The translations under genes and the position numbers were made by a program. From Candidatus Bathyarchaeota archaeon (GTDB taxonomy: Archaea; Thermoproteota; Bathyarchaeia; TCS64), in NCBI GenBank assembly GCA_014730055.1, contig WJIV01000007.1:1-25164 (forward strand): 25,164 bases of DNA, given 5' to 3'. Of this stretch, positions 1 through 6,884 are shown one piece after another. The notes beneath the pieces were generated by a model. The model was not told the DNA's origin. It did not search any database and worked only from the letters and a program-made list of their open reading frames with translations. How positions within the stretch are numbered: the first letter of the stretch is position 1; every line of letters begins with the position of its first letter.

Positions 1-195
1 CTGTATTTGTAGGTACTTGTATCCAACAAGGAGTATTAGATCGCGAATATCATGGTATCTGTAAAGCTTAACTATGTATTCCAATATTGGTTTTTCCATA
101 TCCCCGATGGGTATCATGCATTTCTGGAAGTAGTTTGTAAGTGGTCTAAACCTTGTACCCATCCCACCTGCCATGATCACACCCTTTACTGACAT
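1..195 (-). CDS. Sugar-phosphate nucleotidyltransferase, N-terminal part (cut by window edge)
   Basis: Reading the minus strand from the ATG at 195, an open frame runs 65 codons to the window edge without a stop. Residues 8-20 read MAGGMGTRFRPLT, the G-x-G-T-R-x-x-P-L-T nucleotide-binding signature of the NTP_transferase family (glucose-1-phosphate thymidylyltransferase, mannose-1-phosphate guanylyltransferase). K25 and the CMIPIGD stretch that follow match the usual 'PKP-hhPhgg' region in altered form. The family joins a nucleoside triphosphate and a sugar-1-phosphate to make activated sugars for glycans. The ATG directly abuts the TAG stop of the small membrane protein upstream, and a GGGGTGA Shine-Dalgarno-like sequence lies just before it, so the two are probably co-translated. 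Which sugar or nucleotide is used cannot be told from this fragment. Confidence 0.85.
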   Translation of the reverse strand, partial: MSVKGVIMAGGMGTRFRPLTNYFQKCMIPIGDMEKPILEYIVKLYRYHDIRDLILLVGYKYLQIQ

Positions 196-393
196 CTATT
201 CACCCCTTGAGATCATTACTATTATGCCGATCAAGGCTAAGAATAATCCGATCGGTGATAGAAACCATGGGTTAACTTCTGTCATCTCTGTGCTCCAAGT
301 ATTAATCACAAGAAGTAGACCAGAGGCTAATAGTACAAAGCCAGCAAGAATAGTTACTAGGCCTGTGAAGCTAAGATTGATTTTGCCTGACAT
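196..393 (-). CDS. Small two-helix membrane protein, function unknown
   Basis: This 65-residue protein is almost entirely two hydrophobic segments, about residues 8-31 and 43-62, separated by a short polar loop (NTWSTEMTEVNPW). Both ends are polar, so a hairpin with both termini on the same side is likely. I do not recognise a family. It lies 37 bases after the top6A stop and its TAG is immediately followed by the ATG of the nucleotidyltransferase, on the same strand. That tight spacing is the main evidence that it is a real gene. The overlapping open frame on the other strand (173-403) has no such context. No start-proximal Shine-Dalgarno is obvious. Confidence 0.65.
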   Translation of the reverse strand: MSGKINLSFTGLVTILAGFVLLASGLLLVINTWSTEMTEVNPWFLSPIGLFLALIGIIVMISRGE

Positions 394-430
394 GAGTAAT
401 TAGGGGATTATACGAGGAATGCTATATGGA

Positions 431-1513
431 TTACTCTCCTAGCTTTGCTGGGAGGTACTCATCGACGATGTAAGTAAGACCATACCGGCTGAAGGCCTCT
501 AACTCCGCTTTCTGTTCTATTTCTAAAAAGATATCAAGCTCCCTTTGCCATATCTCACCCTTATATCTTGGGTCCTCTTTGAGCTCAAATAATCGTTTAT
601 GATCATACTCTGTTAGCGGCTCAGTGGGTAGCTCATATTCTTTAATATCAGTCCCCCAAACTCCTATCCATTCAGCATCGGGGGTTGTAAGTCCTCGAAG
701 ATGGGCAGCATTCGCACTCCCGCTTATTATAACCATAGCGATATGGACCCCCCACGGGTCACCGTCTGTAAATATATAGACAGGCAGATCATGATCTTTA
801 TTCAACCTATGGATAATCCCCCTAGTACTCCTGGGGCTTTGTCCCGCCGTGTGCACAAGTATTGCGTTAAATTTTCTATGAGCCTGTTCTTCCACTAGCC
901 TTGTAAACATGGCGCCTTTCTCGATGACCAGTACTTTATCTGCGCTGGTGTCTACGAACTCGCTGCTGGTTAGAGCGGGACCTATCATGACGCCATCTGG
1001 GTGATCGGTTAGGTTCATGGTTCTTCCTTCATAGCCAGGAACAGTGTACTCTATGGTAAGGTCCCCGAATATGGCGCTCCTTTCCTCCGGGAATATATTG
1101 AAATCCTCTCTAGCTCTATTTAGTGCGACCTCAAGGTCCGTTATTATGTTGTCAGATTCTTGCTGGCTGCTGTACTCAATATCTCTTTGGCCTCTGGCGC
1201 TATAGTAAACCTCCCTGAGGGTGCTCGTCTTTTTCAGCTTAACAAGCTCCTTAGCGAACCAAGCGGTCCACACAAGTTGAGTAAAAGGCCTGATGTGTCT
1301 AATGTTTCTGCTGTGCCTCCTGATCATCCTTGGACCGAGAATATACTGTCTCTCATCTGGATCGTATAGAATATTATCTGTTGATCTGCTCTGCATGTGA
1401 ACCCAGGGGAACTCACTGTTCTCTATCTGCTCGTAAATTAGGCTTCCTAACTGGGTCAGGCTTTGCTCCATTGCTTTTCTTCTTTTCTCTGCTTCGCTAG
1501 TCCTCTTCGTCAA
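431..1513 (-). CDS. top6A: DNA topoisomerase VI subunit A (Spo11-like cleavage subunit)
   Basis: Subunit A of the type IIB topoisomerase, which cuts both DNA strands, passes a duplex through and reseals, relaxing supercoils and separating daughter chromosomes. At 360 residues it has the usual family length. The winged-helix (CAP) domain carries the active-site motif REVYYSARG (residues 100-108). The attacking tyrosine is Y103 or Y104, most likely Y104 by comparison with Sulfolobus. The Toprim domain supplies the metal ligands E198 (VIEKGAMF) and D250/D252 (FTDGDPWG). The start used is a TTG inside the end of top6B, giving a 17-base overlap. It keeps an RRKA segment that resembles the N-terminus of known homologues. 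An ATG at 1471 (346 residues) is the alternative. Confidence 0.96.
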   Translation of the reverse strand: MTKRTSEAEKRRKAMEQSLTQLGSLIYEQIENSEFPWVHMQSRSTDNILYDPDERQYILGPRMIRRHSRNIRHIRPFTQLVWTAWFAKELVKLKKTSTLREVYYSARGQRDIEYSSQQESDNIITDLEVALNRAREDFNIFPEERSAIFGDLTIEYTVPGYEGRTMNLTDHPDGVMIGPALTSSEFVDTSADKVLVIEKGAMFTRLVEEQAHRKFNAILVHTAGQSPRSTRGIIHRLNKDHDLPVYIFTDGDPWGVHIAMVIISGSANAAHLRGLTTPDAEWIGVWGTDIKEYELPTEPLTEYDHKRLFELKEDPRYKGEIWQRELDIFLEIEQKAELEAFSRYGLTYIVDEYLPAKLGE

Positions 1514-3083
1514 TCTCAGCTATCTCCTCTAATCTCTCCTCTACATCGGAAATATTTGCACTAACAGCCTCCAAGAGGTGATCTATGCCAGGCTCCTTTT
1601 TCTCCTCTGCAAGCTTGGTCGAAAACTCAGCTATCTTCGGTAAGTATTTGTTAAAGACATTCAACCTGCGGCGCTCTCTTGCTATGCGCTTTTTTCTACC
1701 AATGAAACGCCTCAAGGCCCTAGCTGCCTCTCTGATTGCGTTTGTTATCTCTCTCTCGACCTCGGGTTGATCTGCCATGAACTCTTTTCCGACGCTTTTG
1801 TAAGGAATCTTAGTGCTGCATACGTGGACTGCGATAACGAGAGAAGTATCACTGTCAACTTTGTATGTCTTCCAGTTAATATTCTTATGTACTGACTTCC
1901 AGATCACACCGCTAGATTCGTCGAATAAAAGAGGGATTCTATTCGCAAACCTGTAAAGAGTAATTCCGGGTCCGTGAAGCTTTTTTATCGTGTTCCCGGT
2001 TGCTACTGCAGCCTCCACGACGAAGGGAAATCCGAGATAAGTTGACGGTTTCCTTGTAACCACTTTAATAAAATCTTCACTTGTCAACCCAAGCTCCTTG
2101 ATTATACCTGTCTCAAGTAACTCCTCACCTATAGGGCTCAAGCAACTTGCGTCCGGTCTCTTGAAACTATCATATTCCTTAGTGGTTCTTACAGCCTTAA
2201 CTATGTCATCAGGAGCCAAGGTTTTAGGCTTTGACTTAGGGCTTAATTCAGCCATCTCTAGGAACTTATCTGAGGTTACCGTACCTACTCCCTGGAAGTG
2301 CTCCATCATGAAGTCTTTGAGGTTTTTCGTCTTTGTAGTGCTAATAAGTCGTCTAAAAGTCTCCACATCAACTCCATGTGGATGTGGTTTAACTGGTTCT
2401 GGCAGTGGCGGAAGCTTGGTTGTCCCTCTCTCGAACTTGTAGAGACGCCCCCTGGGACCTATATATGTTAAATCTGCATATGGGCTGACCATTGCGGTCT
2501 GCTTAAGGTACTCTATTAAGCGATACATTATCCGGCTGTAGTCTCCTTCCATCTGCAGCTCTAGAGCGGTTCCTCGCCAGCCAGATTTATTTTGTTTAAT
2601 CTGATGCTTGATTATATTAGCACAATTATTCTGAATATCGATCATCATGGTAAATTCATGAATCTCATCACCTGTGCTACTGATTACCTTAACAGGCTGA
2701 TGGGTCGTTATCTGGCCATAAAGAATTGCCATGGTTCCACCAAGCCCAAAAGTTCCCCTCGCCTGCTGTAGGGTATATTTCGAGCCATAAAATACCTGAC
2801 CGAATGCTTGAGGTATATGTTCTACAGGTACGCCTGTTCCATTATCCTCTATTCTTAGCTTATAGATACTAGTGTCTTCCTCTCTTCTAGGCCTTTGCGT
2901 CTCTGTTATGCGGAGAAAAATTGTGGGAGGAACCCTTTGTACCTCGCAAGCATCTAGGCTATTCTCCAGTAGCTCTCTAACTGCGGTATAAGTCGCTCTA
3001 CTCGGGTTACTGAAACCTGCTATCTCTCGGTTTCGGTAGAAGAAGTCTGATGGGCTAATAGACTGGTATTCTACCTGTGTCAT
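1497..3083 (-). CDS. top6B: DNA topoisomerase VI subunit B (ATPase subunit)
   Basis: The GHKL-fold ATPase subunit that dimerises on ATP binding and drives strand passage by subunit A. The N-terminal ATP site is complete: ELLENSLDA (general base E37, metal-binding N41), RIEDNGTGVP (D80, G82, G84) and GTFGLGG (110-116). Further on, PYKSVGKE (about 427-434) is the transducer-domain loop with the switch lysine that reaches the ATP phosphate. The 528 residues match the short archaeal form, without the long C-terminal extension of some homologues. The last 90 residues are strongly charged and helical. The ATG at 3083 lies 6 bases after the KH-protein stop, and the end overlaps top6A, so both subunits should be made from one message. 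Confidence 0.97.
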   Translation of the reverse strand: MTQVEYQSISPSDFFYRNREIAGFSNPSRATYTAVRELLENSLDACEVQRVPPTIFLRITETQRPRREEDTSIYKLRIEDNGTGVPVEHIPQAFGQVFYGSKYTLQQARGTFGLGGTMAILYGQITTHQPVKVISSTGDEIHEFTMMIDIQNNCANIIKHQIKQNKSGWRGTALELQMEGDYSRIMYRLIEYLKQTAMVSPYADLTYIGPRGRLYKFERGTTKLPPLPEPVKPHPHGVDVETFRRLISTTKTKNLKDFMMEHFQGVGTVTSDKFLEMAELSPKSKPKTLAPDDIVKAVRTTKEYDSFKRPDASCLSPIGEELLETGIIKELGLTSEDFIKVVTRKPSTYLGFPFVVEAAVATGNTIKKLHGPGITLYRFANRIPLLFDESSGVIWKSVHKNINWKTYKVDSDTSLVIAVHVCSTKIPYKSVGKEFMADQPEVEREITNAIREAARALRRFIGRKKRIARERRRLNVFNKYLPKIAEFSTKLAEEKKEPGIDHLLEAVSANISDVEERLEEIAEIDEED

Positions 3084-3089
3084 ATGTTC

Positions 3090-3668
3090 TTACTCACTTC
3101 CTCGGGGCTGCTCGTACCATAGCTCCCCCCTATCCTTCTTCATCTTACGTCTGTACGCATATAGGTGATTCCAAACAGTTTTATGAAATGCACCATTCAG
3201 AAGCATCTCTACAGCCTCTCTGGCAACAGGGAGCATCTCAAAGTTCCCTATAATCGAGATGGTTGATCCGTAAACACTGACAAGGCAATCCGTAAGCTCC
3301 TCTAAGAGAGCTCTGCTCTTTCCTCCTTTTCCTATTACCCTTCCCTTTAGGCGATTTTGGGCATTCTTGGAGGTTCCTGCCCATTCCTCTAAATCGATGA
3401 TTGTCAAGTCGTAATCCTCGTCCATAAGGGTCATCGCTCTACGAGGGCTAAACCCCCTTCCAATGGCCTTTATTATTTTCTGAACTGTGAATAAAACAGA
3501 GACATCGTTTTGATCTTCCTTTAATGTTATCTCTATGTTTCCCGTCTCGCTTTTGATATCCAAATCAACTTTGAATACTGTCTCTATTCTGTGCTTTGTC
3601 TTACCATCGTGCCCTATTAGCACTCCTAAACGGTCCTCGGGTATTCTAAGATATGTCTTCTGCTCCAC
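3090..3668 (-). CDS. Two-KH RNA-binding protein (Pno1/Dim2 archaeal homologue)
   Basis: A 192-residue protein with two KH domains. The first has its GxxG loop at GHDG (19-22), the second at GKGG (113-116) in the motif RVIGKGGKSRALLEE. The length and arrangement match the archaeal proteins related to eukaryotic Pno1/Dim2 and Krr1, which bind the 3' region of small-subunit rRNA during ribosome maturation. The C-terminal tail is basic (AYRRKMKKDRG). It follows rio1 with a 23-base overlap. In eukaryotes Rio kinases and Pno1 act on the same late pre-40S particles, so the pairing makes functional sense. The start is a GTG at 3668 preceded by an AGG-rich stretch. Confidence 0.9.
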   Translation of the reverse strand: MEQKTYLRIPEDRLGVLIGHDGKTKHRIETVFKVDLDIKSETGNIEITLKEDQNDVSVLFTVQKIIKAIGRGFSPRRAMTLMDEDYDLTIIDLEEWAGTSKNAQNRLKGRVIGKGGKSRALLEELTDCLVSVYGSTISIIGNFEMLPVAREAVEMLLNGAFHKTVWNHLYAYRRKMKKDRGELWYEQPRGSE

Positions 3669-4449
3669 CTGCTATCCACTCCTTTAATTCGTCTTGGTCT
3701 CTAATATCAGCACCCTGCCTTCTGAAGTAATTCGTTATGTTTCTTATATCACGCTCTATCAAGGTCTCAGAAAGGGGGTGAATCTTCAGCATCGCCTGAC
3801 TTACGTCAAATATTACGGGTTCTTGTTTATAGTTCATTATATTATATTCACTCAGGTCACCATGGGCTAGTCCAGCATCCTGCCAGAGGATTCGCATTTG
3901 TTCGATTACGGCTTCATAAAAATTTGTTGGGTCCTCTGGGGGATAATCCCTGAGGAGCGAGGCGGGAACACCATCTTCACCTATGAAGGTCATTACGAGA
4001 ATGTTCCTATAGAAATCAAGGGGCCTCGGTGAATTAACACCCGCTTTTTCACAAAGCTGGAGGTTACTATACTCTTTCTGTGTCCATGTATAGACCATAC
4101 TCCTTGTATTTTTTCGAACGTTCTTGAAACGTGGATCGCCCTGAATATACTGCATCATTCCTTTCCTAAAATCCGCGGTATGTGTGTAATAGATCTTAAC
4201 AGCCAGTTCTCTTTCGTCATGATCCGTCGCCCAGTACACTCTCGCCTCTTTTCCGGCGTTAATTACTCCATGAAGCTGATCTATTGTGCCTCTTGTGAAC
4301 AGCTTTAGCATTCCCTGGATTGTGAGGCGGTCAAATACTTCTTCTATAACCCTGAATTCTTCACGGTTCTTTTCCTTGATGAGGGCCTCTTCCTCATACT
4401 TTCTCTCCATTACATCGGTTTCTTTATCTATGTCTCTCTTCCGGGACAC
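3646..4449 (-). CDS. rio1: Rio1-family atypical serine kinase/ATPase
   Basis: An atypical protein kinase/ATPase that acts in late small ribosomal subunit maturation. The nucleotide loop is INAGKEARVY (63-72), where Rio1 proteins usually have STGKEA. K85 (AVKIYY) is the phosphate-binding lysine. The catalytic loop is HGDLSEYN (196-203; D198, N203) and the metal-binding aspartate is D215 in VIFDVSQ. At 267 residues it has the family's normal length, with a charged helical N-terminus. The GTG start at 4449 is chosen because GAGGAG lies seven bases upstream. An ATG at codon 14 is the alternative. It follows aIF1A by 11 bases and overlaps the KH gene. Confidence 0.95.
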   Translation of the reverse strand: MSRKRDIDKETDVMERKYEEEALIKEKNREEFRVIEEVFDRLTIQGMLKLFTRGTIDQLHGVINAGKEARVYWATDHDERELAVKIYYTHTADFRKGMMQYIQGDPRFKNVRKNTRSMVYTWTQKEYSNLQLCEKAGVNSPRPLDFYRNILVMTFIGEDGVPASLLRDYPPEDPTNFYEAVIEQMRILWQDAGLAHGDLSEYNIMNYKQEPVIFDVSQAMLKIHPLSETLIERDIRNITNYFRRQGADIRDQDELKEWIAGGAEDIS

Positions 4450-4455
4450 AATATA

Positions 4456-4461
4456 CTCCTC
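4456..4461 (-). promoter_or_regulatory. Shine-Dalgarno for rio1
   Basis: The minus strand reads GAGGAG here, overlapping the TAG stop of aIF1A by one base and ending about seven bases before the GTG at 4449. It is one of the clearest ribosome-binding sites in the window. It decides in favour of the GTG start for rio1 over the internal ATG. Confidence 0.7.
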
Positions 4462-4769
4462 TATTCTATTCTTAGGATTCCCTTCCTTCTCAGATCGCTT
4501 GCCTGGCTCTCGGTATATCTATGGAAAATCTCTCCTCTATCTTCACTCTGAAAGTCCCAAGGAGAGACAAGGACAATGTCACCTTCACGAACCCATGTCC
4601 TCCTCTTCATTTTACCCCGTATTCGACAAACTCTAACGTTACCATCTTGGCATTTAACTTGGAAACGATCGTTACCAAGATGTTTCAGGACTATGCCCAG
4701 CACATCGTTCTCACTGGGATACTCCATTACCCTTAGGTTTTTCTCACTTAGGACCTTCTTCTTTCCCAT
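4461..4769 (-). CDS. eif1A: Translation initiation factor aIF1A
   Basis: The archaeal IF1/eIF1A homologue, which occupies the ribosomal A site during initiation and aids scanning-independent start selection. The 102 residues hold a single S1/OB-fold domain. Diagnostic segments are GIVLKHLGNDRFQVKCQDG (about 25-43), RGKMKRRTWVREGDIVLVSP (about 51-70) and the short C-terminal tail. The N-terminus is basic (MGKKKVL) as usual. It is the first gene of the minus-strand operon ending at the nucleotidyltransferase, with its own upstream TATA-like element. Expression of topoisomerase VI may therefore follow that of a core translation factor. Confidence 0.95.
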   Translation of the reverse strand: MGKKKVLSEKNLRVMEYPSENDVLGIVLKHLGNDRFQVKCQDGNVRVCRIRGKMKRRTWVREGDIVLVSPWDFQSEDRGEIFHRYTESQASDLRRKGILRIE

Positions 4770-4820
4770 AACCTTGCTCTGCCTATTTTCAGCTTCAGAT
4801 GCTTAAAAACTGTATCTAAG

Positions 4821-4829
4821 ATTTAAAAG
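4821..4829 (-). promoter_or_regulatory. TATA-like promoter element for the aIF1A-topoisomerase VI operon
   Basis: On the minus strand the sequence reads GCTTTTAAAT around here. Its centre is about 56 bases before the aIF1A ATG, which would put transcription start near 4799 and leave a leader of about 30 bases. A second A/T element (GTTTTTAAGC, 4801-4810) lies closer but would start transcription inside the coding region's first codons. Position and composition fit an archaeal TBP site; this is inference from sequence only. Confidence 0.45.
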
Positions 4830-4904
4830 CTGAATAATATCTTCTTCTACTTTAATTCTGTATGCGAGCTCATTTTATGCGTTTTTTCATTGTTTTGAGC
4901 CATT

Positions 4905-5591
4905 TCACATGACAACGGGTATACTGTCTTTAATATAGATCTCCAGTAGATCAACGTTGCAAGTATACGCGTAGGTCTCTACACCTTTTTCGATTGCATT
5001 TTTTATCGCCCCCGCGAATTCTGGGTCCCTATCCTTAAATGGACTGAAAATGTCAGCATCATCTCGTTGCACTATGAAAACAACACCGGCACGACCCTGC
5101 TCAAGTGCCATGGTGAGTGTATTCATGTGCCTCGCTCCTCTTAGTGTTGGTGCGTCAGGAAATAGGGCAGTTCCATCCTCCACGAGATTACAGGATTTAC
5201 ATTCTACCAATGCCTGCTCACCTCGTTTCTTCAATAGAAAGTCAAGTCGTGAATCCATGAAACTTGGCTCAGTTTTAGTAATTGAATATCCCCTGAAGTG
5301 ATCTAATTTGTTCTGTATTATTGCTTCGGCGAATATCTTGTTGGGTAATCTAGAATCCACGCTTATTAGGTTTCCATCCATTTCTACTAGCTTCATGTCA
5401 TAATCAGTCTTTCTGTGTGGACCTTTTTTCTCGATTAAATAGACATTCGTACCTGGGATCATTAGTTCTTTCATTCTTCCGGGGTTTGGAATGAAGCAAT
5501 GAGTAATTTTACCATCTAGTTCAATTAGCCCTAAGAATCGATTTGGTCGTTCTTTGAGTTTTGCTAGTATTAACTCTCCTTCATACTTCAT
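4905..5591 (-). CDS. sfsA: SfsA family protein (DNA-binding, nuclease-like fold)
   Basis: A 228-residue SfsA protein, the family named for stimulating maltose metabolism in E. coli and widely conserved without a settled role. The N-terminal OB-like part carries FIPNPGRM (33-40). The C-terminal part has a PD-(D/E)XK-like core: SRLDFLL with D117, then LVECKSC with E130 and K132. The family signature FPDAPTLRGARH follows at 144-155. All candidate catalytic residues are present, so a nuclease activity is possible but unproven. It is the last gene of the 7978-4905 operon, and its ATG overlaps the phosphatase stop by four bases. Confidence 0.93.
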   Translation of the reverse strand: MKYEGELILAKLKERPNRFLGLIELDGKITHCFIPNPGRMKELMIPGTNVYLIEKKGPHRKTDYDMKLVEMDGNLISVDSRLPNKIFAEAIIQNKLDHFRGYSITKTEPSFMDSRLDFLLKKRGEQALVECKSCNLVEDGTALFPDAPTLRGARHMNTLTMALEQGRAGVVFIVQRDDADIFSPFKDRDPEFAGAIKNAIEKGVETYAYTCNVDLLEIYIKDSIPVVM

Positions 5592-6376
5592 GATATTCTC
5601 ATTATCTTTTGTATCTGATGTAGCATATCTCGCCCTGATGCAGCTATTAGTTCTACACGAGTGTCTTTTCTCAATAGAAACTCTCCCTCAATTTCGCCGT
5701 TAATTGTGTAGATTCCGCCCGCCTCCTTGAGTATTATTAGACCAGCACTGATATCAGTGGCTCTTACTATACCCCTCAGATCTATGTGTGCATCAAGGAC
5801 ACCAGATGCGATGTGGCAAAGGCTTGCTGCACTGCAACCTTCAGATCGTATATGCCGTGATTCTCTTATAAGAGGAGCTAATCGCTCAAGTTTAGGAACC
5901 TTACTTATGTCCATTGAGATTAAGCCATGTCTATATTCTACAGGTTTTGCTACTTTTATACAGCTTCCGTCGAGTGTCGCTCCTTTGTTTTTTTCGGCAT
6001 AGAACGTCCCTCCAGTGTATAGGCCAGAGACTATTCCAGCTATTACATCACTTTGATTTGTATTCTCTGCGACACTGATGCTTGTGACGCTAGGATGTAA
6101 ACCTCGAGATAGATTTGTTGTCCCATCTACGGGATCTACTGTTAAAAAATACTGATCCCCATTGAATTCTTTGTTACCCTCTTCGCTGATGAGTCTAGCT
6201 GGCAGATCGTAACCTTTGATGATCTCAATTATAGCCTCTTGTGCCTTACTATCCAGCATATTTTTGAATTTAAAATAGCTGACAGTTCCTCGCTTTGGAT
6301 ATAATTCTTGTACCCTTTCCCGTACATTGTCCTTCATCTCGTGGAGTATTTTTCGCCAGTTATATGATGAACTCAT
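5588..6376 (-). CDS. Inositol monophosphatase-family sugar/nucleotide phosphatase
   Basis: A 262-residue member of the lithium-sensitive, Mg-dependent phosphatase superfamily (IMPase, archaeal FBPase/IMPase, CysQ-type PAP phosphatase). Metal ligands are visible: E65/E66 in LISEEG, D81/D84 in DPVDGTTN (81-88), and D208 in ATDISAG, where many relatives have WD-x-A-G. Archaeal members commonly dephosphorylate both inositol-1-phosphate and fructose-1,6-bisphosphate. The neighbouring adenylylsulfate-kinase-like gene raises a CysQ-like role, removing 3'-phosphoadenosine 5'-phosphate, as an alternative. The substrate cannot be decided here. Its start lies 17 bases inside the kinase gene and its end overlaps sfsA by four bases. 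Confidence 0.9.
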   Translation of the reverse strand: MSSSYNWRKILHEMKDNVRERVQELYPKRGTVSYFKFKNMLDSKAQEAIIEIIKGYDLPARLISEEGNKEFNGDQYFLTVDPVDGTTNLSRGLHPSVTSISVAENTNQSDVIAGIVSGLYTGGTFYAEKNKGATLDGSCIKVAKPVEYRHGLISMDISKVPKLERLAPLIRESRHIRSEGCSAASLCHIASGVLDAHIDLRGIVRATDISAGLIILKEAGGIYTINGEIEGEFLLRKDTRVELIAASGRDMLHQIQKIMRIS

Positions 6377-6884
6377 TTTCCCTCATTACCTCGATAATTT
6401 TTTCAGCGGATTTTTTAGGATCAACGGTCCCATCTACAGTTACTTCAGGATTTTTGATTTTTTCATACTCTGCCTGTATCCCTGGAACTGTGGTGGCTTC
6501 TCCTTTTTCCGCTTTCTCATAGATTCCTTTAGGATCCCTTTTTTTGCAGATTTCAAGGGGAGTATTGACATAAACCTCCATAAACCGGTCAATATTTTCT
6601 CTTGCTTTATTTCTCCATTCTCTTCTATTTGCGACCGCATCAAATAATACATTTACACCATTATCGGCTAGTAAAGTCCCAATGTAAACCATGCTGTTAT
6701 AAAAAATATCACGCTCCTTTTGACTGTACGTTGGGTTTGGTGTTAATACATCTCTAAGCTCATCCGACTCAAGCACTTGAACCTGTACATTCTCACTCTC
6801 AAGTACCGCAACCAAGTGCCTAGCTATTGTACTCTTGCCCGAAGCTGGTAAACCTGTAATCCATATGGCCCATCCCTGCTTCAC
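6360..6884 (-). CDS. Adenylylsulfate kinase-like P-loop kinase
   Basis: A 174-residue kinase of the APS-kinase (CysC) type. The Walker A loop is GLPASGKST (11-19). The family-typical segments are VLESDELRD (about 37-45), TYSQKERD (about 52-59), FDAVANRREWRNKAR (about 81-95) and KKRDPKGIYEKAEKGE (about 114-129). CysC phosphorylates adenylylsulfate to PAPS, but some relatives phosphorylate other small molecules. The usual substrate loop (GxxxPYEPPxNPE) is weaker here, reading PGIQAEYEKIKNPE. No ATP sulfurylase is in the window. The GTG start shares a base with the upstream TAG (TAGTG), so it is translationally coupled to the phosphotransferase. I give no symbol because substrate is uncertain. 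Confidence 0.88.
   Translation of the reverse strand: MKQGWAIWITGLPASGKSTIARHLVAVLESENVQVQVLESDELRDVLTPNPTYSQKERDIFYNSMVYIGTLLADNGVNVLFDAVANRREWRNKARENIDRFMEVYVNTPLEICKKRDPKGIYEKAEKGEATTVPGIQAEYEKIKNPEVTVDGTVDPKKSAEKIIEVMRENEFII

Noticed and set aside
4801..4830. Inverted A/T-rich pair GCTTAAAAAC ... ATTTAAAAGC ahead of aIF1A
   Set aside because: The pairing is imperfect and mostly A/T, and one arm is better explained as a TATA element. I do not see enough to call an operator or a structured RNA.
6295..6647. Plus-strand open frames of 75-106 codons across the phosphatase/kinase junction
   Set aside because: They are Phe/Ser-rich shadows of Lys/Glu-rich coding on the other strand, with no promoter and no ribosome-binding site.
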